Source: Vermiphilus sp.
Lineage (GTDB): Bacteria > Ratteibacteria > UBA8468 > B48-G9 > JAFGKM01
Length of the DNA stretch: 21,160 nucleotides
Direction: 5' to 3'
Assembly: GCA_020722825.1 (NCBI GenBank)
Contig: DYKC01000003.1
Span: 1 to 21,160 of the forward strand
The notes beneath the pieces were generated by a model. The model saw nothing but the letters and a program-made list of their open reading frames with translations. It had not been told where the DNA came from and made no database searches. Shown one piece after another: positions 1 through 8,010 of the stretch (positions within the stretch are counted from its first letter, which is position 1; each line of letters starts with the position of its first letter). Position numbers and translations under genes: made by a program.

Positions 1-8
1 TGATATAT

Positions 9-23
9 GCAGGCTTTGCCTGC
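9..23. repeat. Short GC-rich hairpin (REP-like palindrome)
   Basis: GCAGGC and GCCTGC form a perfect 6-bp stem around a TTT loop. A degenerate relative with the same GCCTGCG core lies at 19918-19940. No T-tract follows, so it is unlikely to be an intrinsic terminator. It could be the tail of a dispersed palindromic repeat or part of the leader upstream of lysC. No complete upstream gene is visible because the window starts here. Confidence 0.45.
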
Positions 24-40
24 GGTATAGATTTGTATAT

Positions 41-116
41 CTACTGTATATCAACCTATACCGGGAACGTAGGTTCCCATATAATGCTTTTCAAGGTGTA
101 GAGGTAAAGAGGGAAA
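41..116 (+). promoter_or_regulatory. Shared 5' element (copy A) upstream of lysC
   Basis: Bases 41-95 align with 13480-13532 at about 47 of 55 columns, with two gap columns. Weaker similarity continues through the ribosome-binding region to the ATG in both places. This copy has a perfect inverted repeat, GGGAAC (63-68) and GTTCCC (73-78), followed at once by TATAAT (80-85), a perfect -10 hexamer. GTATATC occurs twice at an 11-bp step (35-41, 46-52). No good -35 box is visible at the right distance from TATAAT. Promoter with overlapping operator is an inference; a mobile-repeat origin is the main alternative. Confidence 0.5.
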
Positions 117-1325
117 ATGGCGCTGATTGTGCAGAAATACGGAGGTAGTTCTCTTGCTACGATTGATAAGATAAAATTAGTGGCAGAGAAGATAGTCGCT
201 GAAAAAAGGGCGGGGAACAAGATTGTCGTTGTTGTGTCCGCAATGGGAAAAACCACGGATAACCTTATCAGTATGGCAATGGAGATTACCCCTTCTCCTC
301 CTGAAAAGGAGATGGACATTCTACTTTCAACAGGAGAGATGGTATCGGTTGCCCTGTTGTGTATATCTATTGAAAGCTGTGGTGAGTCAGCAGAAGGACT
401 CCCAGGATATTTCGCCGGCATTAAAACAGACAGTTCTCATACAAAAGCACGCATACAGATGATTGAGCCGTCACGAATCCTGAAAGAACTGGAAAATGAT
501 AACATCGTCATCATAGCCGGGTTTCAGGGGCTGAGTCCCGAGAATGCCATCACTACACTCGGCAGAGGCGGTTCAGACCTCACTGCAATAGCCATTGCGG
601 CAGCGGTAAAAGCGGACAGATGTGATATATATACGGACGTTGACGGAGTTTTCACCGCAGACCCCAACATAGTACCTGAAGCAAAACATATACCGGAGAT
701 TTCTTACGATGAGATGCTTGAGATGGCATCTACCGGTGCAAAGGTGATGTTATCCAGGGCGGTTGAATTCGCTAAAAGATACAACGTCCCGTTTTCGGTA
801 AAATCAACATTCGGGAAAGGAGAAGGAACGATGGTAAAGGAACTGTCACTGAGGGAAGGAGCGGATGTCTCGGCTGTATCTCTTGATGAGAAACAGGCAA
901 AGATAACCATATTCAGGGTCCCTGACAGACCCGGTGTTTCTTCAAAGATATTTATGGCTCTCGGGAAAGAGAATATCAATGTGGATGTTATCGTTCAGAA
1001 CGTCAGCAAGGACAATTTTGCGGATATTTCTTTCACCGTGAATATCACTGAAGTAGAGAAAGCACTGAAAATCAGTGAAGCCATCGGAAAAGAACTTGGT
1101 GCGGAAAATGTCCTCTGTGACAGGGATATAGCAAAAATTTCAATCATAGGACTAGGGATGATGAACCATCCAGGTGTTGCAGGAAGAATGTTTCAAGCAC
1201 TTGCAAAGGTAGGAACAAACATTGAGATGATAAGCACCTCTGAAATAAAGATATCCTGTGTCATCAAGAGGGTGGATGGGCAGAAGGCTCTTAAAGCAGT
1301 CCATAAAGAATTCATAGAATCTTGA
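117..1325 (+). CDS. lysC: Aspartate kinase (monofunctional, two ACT domains)
   Basis: Phosphorylates L-aspartate with ATP, the first step toward lysine, threonine, methionine and diaminopimelate for peptidoglycan. The N-terminal kinase domain opens with the family signature KYGGSS (usual form KFGGTS) and carries TTLGRGGSD and YTDVDGV, which bind nucleotide and aspartate. Two ACT domains follow from about residue 265 to the end, the usual site of feedback inhibition by lysine or threonine. At 402 residues it has the normal length for the single-function form and has no homoserine dehydrogenase fusion. The start is the ATG at 117, after purine-rich GAGG and GAGGG stretches. The gene stands alone on this strand, and its last 14 bases overlap the end of the convergent radical SAM gene. 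The repeat-bearing element immediately upstream is likely its control region. Confidence 0.95.
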   Translation: MALIVQKYGGSSLATIDKIKLVAEKIVAEKRAGNKIVVVVSAMGKTTDNLISMAMEITPSPPEKEMDILLSTGEMVSVALLCISIESCGESAEGLPGYFAGIKTDSSHTKARIQMIEPSRILKELENDNIVIIAGFQGLSPENAITTLGRGGSDLTAIAIAAAVKADRCDIYTDVDGVFTADPNIVPEAKHIPEISYDEMLEMASTGAKVMLSRAVEFAKRYNVPFSVKSTFGKGEGTMVKELSLREGADVSAVSLDEKQAKITIFRVPDRPGVSSKIFMALGKENINVDVIVQNVSKDNFADISFTVNITEVEKALKISEAIGKELGAENVLCDRDIAKISIIGLGMMNHPGVAGRMFQALAKVGTNIEMISTSEIKISCVIKRVDGQKALKAVHKEFIES

Positions 1326-2904
1326 TTTTTTTCCATGGCACCAAATCCTGCTCCATTTCGCCGAGGTAGTCTGATATATCAACCCCTTCTTCCCTGAGGC
1401 TCTCTTCCCATAGGCTAAAATTGAAATGCTCATTCCAGTTTTCCATCTTTCCACCCTTTTCCCACACTCTGTGAATGACACATGCAAGTCTCTCGTCTCC
1501 CCTACCGAGCAATGTCTCCACGCAACTCATATTATACGGATGAAAGGTAAGTTTTATATGTCCGTCCCTTTTGACATTTTCAACCAGCAGATATTTTTTG
1601 TGAAGGTATTCCTCCTCTGATATAAATCTTTTACCCTCAAATGCCGTATGCGGCTTCGGGACAAACGTATTAAAAGCTGCCTTTACGTTTATGTATCCGG
1701 AAATCTCATTTATTAGAGATGCAATCTCAAGAATGTCTTGGTCCTTTTCACCGGGCAAGCCGAGAATGAAATACATCTTTATCTGCTTCCAGCCCCCATT
1801 ATGCGCCTTAATAGCAAGTTGGACAAGTTCACTGTCCTTTATCCTCTTGCCGATGGCGAAACGCAGTTTCTCACTGGTTTCGGGAGCAAACGTCAGGCCT
1901 GTCTTCTTAATCTCTCTGATTCTGGTTGCCAGTTCAAATGAAAATGTATCTATTCTCAAGGAAGGGAAGGAAACCATCACCTTTCTGTCAGAAAATTCCT
2001 TCAGAAGACCCTCAACAATCGCTTCTATCTTCGGGTGGTCGCCGGATGAAAAAGAAAGAAGAGAAAATTCTTCATAGCCGGTGTTTTTATATGTCTTTAC
2101 TGCTGTCTCCAGCAGATTTTCAACGCTTCTGGTTCTTACGGGCCTCCAGCAACTGCCTGCCTGGCAAAAAAAACATCCCTGCCCACAACCCCTCATTATT
2201 TCAATCTGCACCCTGTCATGCACAACCTCGGTCAGAGGGATAAGCCACCTAATAGGGAAAAAAGCACTGTCAAGTTTCTTAACAAATCTCTTTTTCACAA
2301 CGTCTCCAGGGAACAAAGGGACATAGAGCCCCTCTATGCCAGCCAATGCGGAAAGAATATCCTGCCTCTGTCTGCCCTTCATTTCCGCCACAATCTCTGT
2401 GATTTCAAGTATAACCTCCTCCCCTTCTCCAACAACAAAACAATCAACAAAAGGGACCAGAGGCATAAAATTGAAAACACAGTTTCCCCCGGCAATGACA
2501 ATCGGGTCATCACTGTTTCTATCCGAGGAGAAAACCGGTATCCGCGAGAGATGAAGCACATTAAGGAGATTGGTATAGTTAAGTTCCGAAGAAAGACTGA
2601 AACCAAGAATATCAAAATTTTTAACCGCCTGTTTTGACTCAAGTGTAAAAAGCGGCAGGTTGCTCACCAGAAGAAGTTTTTCCATGTCATCTGCAGGACA
2701 GAAGACCCTCTCGCACACAACACCTTCCGTTTCATTCAACAGCCCGTAGAGAATCCTGACGCCAAGAGAAGACATACCCACCTCGTAAAGGTCAGGATAG
2801 CACAAAGCAACCCTAACCGTTTCACCTGTCTGGGCCTTATGGTAAGCGTTTATCTCTTTACCTGTATAACGCGAAGGCACCTGCACGTGCGGCAGCAGTT
2901 TCAT
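1312..2904 (-). CDS. B12-binding-domain radical SAM protein (TIGR03960-like), C-terminally short
   Basis: An uncharacterised radical SAM protein. The N-terminal region (about residues 28-220) fits the B12-binding-like fold of the TIGR03960 family, including YPDLYEVGMS. The radical SAM cluster motif is C240, C244, C247 in RGCGQGCFFC. I chose the ATG at 2904 rather than 2919 because GGAAGG lies 7 nt before it, while the longer start has no Shine-Dalgarno. That gives 530 residues. Family members as I recall them run longer, with a further C-terminal segment rich in cysteines after the PWDHI-like motif; this protein stops just after its equivalent (VPWKKI). It is the last gene of the rod-shape cluster, 27 bases after rodA. 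In many bacteria this gene follows rodA and precedes a DUF2344 gene and an RNase G gene; neither is present here. Its substrate is unknown. Confidence 0.85.
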   Translation of the reverse strand: MKLLPHVQVPSRYTGKEINAYHKAQTGETVRVALCYPDLYEVGMSSLGVRILYGLLNETEGVVCERVFCPADDMEKLLLVSNLPLFTLESKQAVKNFDILGFSLSSELNYTNLLNVLHLSRIPVFSSDRNSDDPIVIAGGNCVFNFMPLVPFVDCFVVGEGEEVILEITEIVAEMKGRQRQDILSALAGIEGLYVPLFPGDVVKKRFVKKLDSAFFPIRWLIPLTEVVHDRVQIEIMRGCGQGCFFCQAGSCWRPVRTRSVENLLETAVKTYKNTGYEEFSLLSFSSGDHPKIEAIVEGLLKEFSDRKVMVSFPSLRIDTFSFELATRIREIKKTGLTFAPETSEKLRFAIGKRIKDSELVQLAIKAHNGGWKQIKMYFILGLPGEKDQDILEIASLINEISGYINVKAAFNTFVPKPHTAFEGKRFISEEEYLHKKYLLVENVKRDGHIKLTFHPYNMSCVETLLGRGDERLACVIHRVWEKGGKMENWNEHFNFSLWEESLREEGVDISDYLGEMEQDLVPWKKIKIL

Positions 2905-2931
2905 TATCTTACCTTCCATAAAATTTGGCGT

Positions 2932-4014
2932 TCAAAACATAAGGGAATTCTCTTTTATATTTACCAGAAGAACAACTGAAATAAGAGAGACTATAAGCGA
3001 AGAACCTCCGTAACTTATGAATGGCAAAGGTATACCAACCACAGGGAAAAGCCCCATTGTCATACTTATGTTTATTATTGTCTGGGCTACAAAAACAGAC
3101 AGAATGCCTGTTCCCATAAGAATGGCAAACCTGTCCGCCGTGTAGGAAATAATTTCCGCAATCAGTTTGAAAAAGACAAAATAGACCAGAAGTATCAAAA
3201 TCACACCGAAAAAACCCATTTCTTCGGCAAGAACGCAAAAGATAAAGTCTGTGTGATATTCAGGCAAAAAAGCAAGTTTGGTCTGTGTCCCCCTCAAAAA
3301 CCCCTTGCCCCAGAAACCTCCCGAACCTATTGTGATGATAGATTGGATTAGATTATATCCCTTGCCGAGAGGGTCCCTCATAGGATTTATGAATGTGAGT
3401 ATCCTTTCCTGCTGATAAGGTTTCATAGCAAACCATAAAACAGGACTTGAAAGAACACCTATGGATAAAAGCGCCACAATCTGTTTTTTGCTGCCACCTG
3501 CCTGATAGAATATCGCAAGGAATATAACAATAAATATAAATGCAGTCCCAAGGTCCGGCTGTTTCAGAACAAAGAAAAAAGGGACCCCTGTTATGATTAA
3601 ACCGACCAGAAGAACAGGAAGTTTTCTAACATCCTTGTTGGCAAAATATGCAGAGAGCGTTATCAGAATTATAATCTTTGCAAACTCAGACGGCTGGAAG
3701 TTAAACCAGCCGAGTTTTATCCATCTTGAAGCACCGCTGCCCCTACCGAAAAGAAGCGTGGCAAATAACGAAAAGAGTAGGCCTATATAAAGAAACGGGG
3801 AGAACTTTTGAAAATCCCTGTAGTCTAACCTCCTGACAAATCTCGCAATTATCATGCCAAAGACCAGCCACAAACACTGTTTAAGAAAAAGCCCCTCTCT
3901 TGCAAAAACGCCTTTGGAGGCGGTAAAGAGCAACAGTAGCCCGATAAATATCAAAAGGTACATCCATAAAATCAGTTTTTTATCTTTACATAAGTATTTA
4001 AAATGTTCCAGCAT
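2932..4014 (-). CDS. rodA: RodA, SEDS peptidoglycan glycosyltransferase of the elongasome
   Basis: Polymerises lipid II into glycan strands during lateral wall growth, working with PBP2. The 360-residue protein is almost entirely hydrophobic, with about ten predicted membrane segments. It contains the SEDS signature stretch LPEYHTDFIF, including the conserved functional aspartate, and near the C-terminus VVGIPLPFISYGGSS, a hallmark of the RodA/FtsW family. It starts inside the end of mrdA (17-base overlap), with AGGAG upstream in the mrdA coding sequence. Pairing with the adjacent PBP2 gene indicates RodA rather than FtsW. Length and motifs are normal. Confidence 0.95.
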   Translation of the reverse strand: MLEHFKYLCKDKKLILWMYLLIFIGLLLLFTASKGVFAREGLFLKQCLWLVFGMIIARFVRRLDYRDFQKFSPFLYIGLLFSLFATLLFGRGSGASRWIKLGWFNFQPSEFAKIIILITLSAYFANKDVRKLPVLLVGLIITGVPFFFVLKQPDLGTAFIFIVIFLAIFYQAGGSKKQIVALLSIGVLSSPVLWFAMKPYQQERILTFINPMRDPLGKGYNLIQSIITIGSGGFWGKGFLRGTQTKLAFLPEYHTDFIFCVLAEEMGFFGVILILLVYFVFFKLIAEIISYTADRFAILMGTGILSVFVAQTIINISMTMGLFPVVGIPLPFISYGGSSLIVSLISVVLLVNIKENSLMF

Positions 4015-5791
4015 TTTCTGTCTCTCCTATAGAACCTTCTTCCACATCTAAATCTTGTCCCCCAGTGGAAGGGGGGAACGACAGGGAGTCCCCTTCCTGA
4101 AATTCCTGCGCCTTTTTTTCCGGTACAAAGACCTTCTGTAAAATTCTGCCGGCGATAAAAGCAGCCTCTGAACTTGAACCATTATCCAGGAAAACAACCA
4201 GCGATATCTGTGGATTGTCCGCAGGGGCATAACAGACAAAAAATCCATGGGTTCCAAGTTCCATTTCTGACTGCGCCCGCTGAACCGTGCCTGTCTTACC
4301 AGCAACTTCCAGATCCGGAACCCTTGCCTGTCTGCCGGTGCCGAATAAAACAACATTCTTCAATCCTCTTTTCAGTATATCAATACTCTCTGAACTGATA
4401 TAGACTGTCTTCCTGATAGAAGGAGTAAATTCTTTGACTATCTTGCCGTCCGGCGAAACTATTTCCTTTACTATGTAAGGTTTCCATATATTACCGCCGT
4501 TAGCCACCGTAGATATCATAGATAACAACTGTATCGGTGTTGTAAGTATAGGTCCCTGCCCTATTGAAAGGTTCAGAGGGTCTATCTCGTATCTTGAAGG
4601 AAGGTAACCGCTCTTTTCTCCGGGCAGGTCAATACCTGTGGGTTTTCCCAGGTCAAAAAGAGAGGCAAACTCAAGCATCTTTGACACCCCGACCTTTAAA
4701 CCCGCCGTTCCAAAAAACACATTACAAGAATAGGGCAGTGCAAGGTTTATGTCTACCCAGCCATGCCCTTCTTCTTTCCAGCAGTGAAAGACCCTGTCTG
4801 CAACCTCAATGTGTCCTTTACATTCAATACGGTCATGTTCTTCTATTGTTCCTGTTTCAAGTGCCGCTAACTCAGTAATAATTTTAAAAACAGAACCAGG
4901 AGAATAGGTGCCTTTTATTGCCCTGTTAACAAAAGGGTGTCCTCCTTTTTTAAAATAGGCCCGGGGATTCTCCGGGTCAAAACCGGGTTTACTGACAAGT
5001 GCAAGTATCTGTCCGTTCCTCGGGTCCATTGCAACAACACAGCCCATTCTGGAACCGAGTTCCTCGTATGCTATTTCCTGGATAACCTGGTCAATGGTTA
5101 ATATGAAGTCATTGCCAGGTAGGGACAATCTCCTGCCCAAAACTTTTCTCTGGTGTCCCAGGGCATCAACCTCAATCTGCAACCCCCCGGATACGCCCTT
5201 AAGATATTCATCATACATCTTTTCTACCCCATCCTGTCCTACCAGATCACCCGATTTATAACCCTTCTCTTTGTAGGAACTTAACTGTTGCTTGGTTATT
5301 TCTCCGATATAACCGATAATGTGACAGTCTTTATCACCAAAAAGGTTTTCCCTGAACAACCCTTCCTGCAGAAAAACTCCGGGCAGTTTCATTGCCCTTT
5401 CTTCTATAAGCGAAGCCTCCTCTTTGGTCACCTTTCTTTTTAGATATACCTTGTCAAAAGGGTTGCCATATCTATTCTTGAACTTGCGCAATATGGCAGA
5501 CCTGTCCATAGATATGATTTCAGCAAGAATACCTGCCTCTTCTTCGGGGTATTTAATATCATAGGGTACAAAAACAAGATCCAGTGATGGAGAATCCTTG
5601 ACAAGGAGCCTTTTGTTTCTGTCGTAAATATTTCCTCTCGGAGTTCCTGTTTCCACAGTTCTAATGCAGTTCCTGTTGGAAAGTTCTCTGTAATAGGTAT
5701 ACCTGACAACCTGAAGATAAAAACACCTGAGTATAATTATAGCAAATGCAAATTTTGTCAGATTGATAAGTATTGTCTTTTCTCTTTCCAT
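3998..5791 (-). CDS. mrdA: Penicillin-binding protein 2 (elongasome transpeptidase)
   Basis: Cross-links peptidoglycan peptides at the lateral wall, in complex with RodA and MreC. One N-terminal membrane anchor (about residues 8-29) is followed by the dimerisation domain containing TPRGNIYDRN. The transpeptidase domain has all three active-site motifs: SVFK (S300 nucleophile, K303), SCN (355-357) and KTG (499-501). At 597 residues it is of usual length. The start overlaps mreD by 34 bases and lacks a strong Shine-Dalgarno, so coupling to mreD translation is likely. The last 30 or so residues, beyond the folded domain, are low in homology and include a G/C-run palindrome read in frame as SLSFPPSTGG, which looks like an inserted repeat. 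Confidence 0.95.
   Translation of the reverse strand: MEREKTILINLTKFAFAIIILRCFYLQVVRYTYYRELSNRNCIRTVETGTPRGNIYDRNKRLLVKDSPSLDLVFVPYDIKYPEEEAGILAEIISMDRSAILRKFKNRYGNPFDKVYLKRKVTKEEASLIEERAMKLPGVFLQEGLFRENLFGDKDCHIIGYIGEITKQQLSSYKEKGYKSGDLVGQDGVEKMYDEYLKGVSGGLQIEVDALGHQRKVLGRRLSLPGNDFILTIDQVIQEIAYEELGSRMGCVVAMDPRNGQILALVSKPGFDPENPRAYFKKGGHPFVNRAIKGTYSPGSVFKIITELAALETGTIEEHDRIECKGHIEVADRVFHCWKEEGHGWVDINLALPYSCNVFFGTAGLKVGVSKMLEFASLFDLGKPTGIDLPGEKSGYLPSRYEIDPLNLSIGQGPILTTPIQLLSMISTVANGGNIWKPYIVKEIVSPDGKIVKEFTPSIRKTVYISSESIDILKRGLKNVVLFGTGRQARVPDLEVAGKTGTVQRAQSEMELGTHGFFVCYAPADNPQISLVVFLDNGSSSEAAFIAGRILQKVFVPEKKAQEFQEGDSLSFPPSTGGQDLDVEEGSIGETENAGTF
4056..4083. repeat. G/C-run palindrome inside the 3' end of mrdA
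   Basis: TGTC plus a C-run (4056-4063) pairs with a G-run (4071-4076) and GACA (4080-4083) around a loop of about seven bases. It is read in frame on the minus strand within the unstructured PBP2 tail, residues about 569-580. Its composition resembles the larger palindrome inside nadC at 20273-20319, but I cannot show they are one family by eye. Confidence 0.4.
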
Positions 5792-6243
5792 CTGAATTTT
5801 TTCATTCCCAGTTCAATAAAGAAAAGAACTGATATGTTGTACAAGGCGTAGAGCACGGAATATTTCAGCAGAGCGGATGCACTCCATAGAAATCCTTTCT
5901 GGTGTCCAAACAAGAGCATAAAGAAATAAAACAAACTGAACATAAACGCAGCCATAAGCCTGCTTGCCAGGCTTGATGGTTTCAAAAAGCAGTTGATATA
6001 TATTATAACCAGAAATATGGCGCTGGAGACACCTGGTATCCCTTTTGAAATGACATCATAAACAATGCCGGTCAATACAGAAAGCAAAAGGGCAATTTCC
6101 CTGTCTCCTTCCCATACAAGTATAAGAAGCCATATAAGAAAGAATGACGGGACGACAGCCATTTTCAGGTAATTAAGCACAAATACCTGCAGCCCACCCA
6201 TAATAAGAAATTGTTCACTCAGTCTTATCAGTTTTTTTTTCAC
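5758..6243 (-). CDS. mreD: MreD, rod shape-determining membrane protein
   Basis: Integral membrane component of the rod complex, linking MreC to the wall-synthesis enzymes. The protein is strongly hydrophobic with about five membrane segments and the MreD-like stretch LLSVLTGIVYDVISKGIPG. I place the start at GTG 6243 (161 residues, typical for the family) because AGGTG lies 7 nt upstream. The next upstream ATG, at 6279, would add a 12-residue polar extension inside mreC. The start overlaps the end of mreC by 29 bases and the stop lies 34 bases inside mrdA, so all three are tightly packed. Identity rests partly on position between mreC and mrdA, since MreD sequences diverge fast. Confidence 0.85.
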   Translation of the reverse strand: MKKKLIRLSEQFLIMGGLQVFVLNYLKMAVVPSFFLIWLLILVWEGDREIALLLSVLTGIVYDVISKGIPGVSSAIFLVIIYINCFLKPSSLASRLMAAFMFSLFYFFMLLFGHQKGFLWSASALLKYSVLYALYNISVLFFIELGMKKFRWKEKRQYLSI

Positions 6244-6910
6244 CTGCCAGCACCTCATAGATACAGGAAAAACAGCCATAGGGTTTTACGGCGATTTTAA
6301 GAAAAAGTGAGTCCATAGACTTTTCAATTTTTACTATTTCGCCTACCTTTATACCCCTGGGATAGAAATCACTGTACCCTGATGTTAAAACTCTGTCTCC
6401 TTTTTTAATCCTGCTGTCAGCCGGGATGTATTTTAGGAATACGTATGGAATATTCCCTCCTTCCAGTATCCCTATCTCTTTTGTACTATCTATAATCACG
6501 CTGATTTTGGATTTTGTGTTAAAGATGGTCATTACGGTAGATGTGGTGTCTCTTACGGATACAATTCTGCCTATCAGAAACAACTCCCTGGAAAGAACCG
6601 GCATACCTTCTTTCAGTCCATCTCGCATACCTTTGTCTATAATGAGTTCTGCAGGGAAAACAAAAGGTCGTATTGAAATAACCTCTGCTACGGTAAATTT
6701 CTTCAGGTATTCTTTGTCGGTTTTTATGTCAAGAATCTCCCTGAGTCTTACATTCTCCGCAATTAACTCTTCATAGTTTATTTTTTGCTCTTCTGAATCC
6801 CCATTGTTTTCAACAAACCTTAATTCCCTCATGTAACTCCTGTTTATGACAAACAGGGAGAAAAACATTCCGAAAAAAAACAAAAGTTCCCTTCTAAAAC
6901 GCCATAACAT
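6215..6910 (-). CDS. mreC: MreC, rod shape-determining protein
   Basis: Bitopic membrane protein that binds and activates PBP2 and connects to MreB and MreD. An N-terminal membrane segment (about residues 9-22) is followed by a short coiled coil (EELIAENVRLREIL) and the beta-rich periplasmic domain. That domain includes the family pattern ELIIDKGMRDGLKEGMPV and the later segment KKGDRVLTSGYSDFYPRGIKVGEI, here noted in parts. The ATG at 6910 gives 231 residues, at the short end for MreC. An upstream TTG at 6955 would add 15 polar residues. Neither start has a convincing Shine-Dalgarno, which is odd because 74 bases separate it from mreB. Confidence 0.92.
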   Translation of the reverse strand: MLWRFRRELLFFFGMFFSLFVINRSYMRELRFVENNGDSEEQKINYEELIAENVRLREILDIKTDKEYLKKFTVAEVISIRPFVFPAELIIDKGMRDGLKEGMPVLSRELFLIGRIVSVRDTTSTVMTIFNTKSKISVIIDSTKEIGILEGGNIPYVFLKYIPADSRIKKGDRVLTSGYSDFYPRGIKVGEIVKIEKSMDSLFLKIAVKPYGCFSCIYEVLAGEKKTDKTE

Positions 6911-6984
6911 TTCATTAGTTGATAGACATAACGTGAAACATCTATTCAAAAGCAACTGATTCTACGTTCCGCGCTATTTTTATA

Positions 6985-8010
6985 TCAGTCCTGCGGAAAA
7001 TGTTTGAAATAACTTGCCTCTTCAAGCATCTTGCCGGTCCCCCTCACCACTGCGGTCAAAGGGTCCTCCGGGAGGAATACAGGCAGTCTGGTTTCCTGAG
7101 ATATAAGTTTGTCTATTCCCCGCAACAACGCACCACCACCAGCAACAGCAAGTCCTCTTTCAATCAGGTCACTGGATAACTCAGGTGGGGTCTCTTCAAG
7201 AATATCTCTTACTGAATTAACTATCTGGGAAAGTATATCCTTAAGAGCTTCTCTTATCTCTTCGGAATTTATCTTGACCATTTTGGGCAGTCCTTCCACA
7301 AGACTTCTGCCGTTTACATCCATTGTTATCTCCTCTTCAAGTGGAAATGCTGAACCGATTTTTATCTTAATCTCTTCGGCTGTGCGTTCACCTACCAGAA
7401 GGTTATACTTCTTCTTCAGGTACTCAATAATTGCCTCGTCCATTTCATTGCCCGCAACCCTCAAACTTCGCGTAAGGACTATTCCGCCGAGAGAAATAAC
7501 AGCTATCTCTGTCGTACCGCCGCCGATATCAAGGATAAAACTCCCGCAGGGTTCTCCTACCGGCAAACCAACCCCTATAGCGGCAGCCATCGGCTCTTCA
7601 ACCAGATGTACCTGCCTTGCTCCTGCTTTAAGAGCAGTTTCTTTCACTGCTCTCCTTTCAACACTGGTTATACCGGAAGGAACTGCAATTACTATTCTTG
7701 GAGGCAGAATGAACCGGTGCCGTGGAGTTTTAACCCGCATAATAAAATATCTCAACATGGACTCACATGCTTCAAAATCTGCAATAACACCATCCTTCAT
7801 CGGCTTCATAGCAATGATATTTGCTGGTGTTTTTCCAAGCATTCTCTTTGCCTCGCTACCGACAGCAACGACCTCTTTGGTAGAAAGGTTTATCGTCACT
7901 ATAGAGGGTTCCATCAGAATAACCCCCTTGCCGTGAACAAACACACATGTATTAGCCGTTCCCAGGTCAATACCTATATCGTTAGAAAAAAACTGTAAAA
8001 ATTTAACCAT
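6985..8010 (-). CDS. mreB: MreB, actin-like rod-shape filament protein
   Basis: ATP-dependent bacterial actin that polymerises under the inner membrane and directs the wall-elongation machinery. Family motifs are clear: GIDLGTANT (phosphate 1), LDIGGGTTEIAVISLGG (phosphate 2) and LAVAGGGALLRGID (adenosine region). The ATG at 8010 (341 residues) is chosen over the one at 8031 because a perfect GAGGAGG lies just upstream and the resulting N-terminus, MVKFLQFFSNDIG, matches the usual start of the family. The first 8 bases overlap the stop of the HD-GYP gene. Length is normal and no active-site residue appears missing. Confidence 0.97.
   Translation of the reverse strand: MVKFLQFFSNDIGIDLGTANTCVFVHGKGVILMEPSIVTINLSTKEVVAVGSEAKRMLGKTPANIIAMKPMKDGVIADFEACESMLRYFIMRVKTPRHRFILPPRIVIAVPSGITSVERRAVKETALKAGARQVHLVEEPMAAAIGVGLPVGEPCGSFILDIGGGTTEIAVISLGGIVLTRSLRVAGNEMDEAIIEYLKKKYNLLVGERTAEEIKIKIGSAFPLEEEITMDVNGRSLVEGLPKMVKINSEEIREALKDILSQIVNSVRDILEETPPELSSDLIERGLAVAGGGALLRGIDKLISQETRLPVFLPEDPLTAVVRGTGKMLEEASYFKHFPQD

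Noticed and set aside
2218..2637. A 139-codon plus-strand frame within the radical SAM gene
   Set aside because: Lies antisense to a well-supported coding region and has no family features.
7109..7936. A 275-codon open frame on the plus strand opposite mreB
   Set aside because: It mirrors the coding strand of a clear mreB, is rich in Ser/Ile/Arg as antisense frames often are, and has no ribosome-binding site or known domain.
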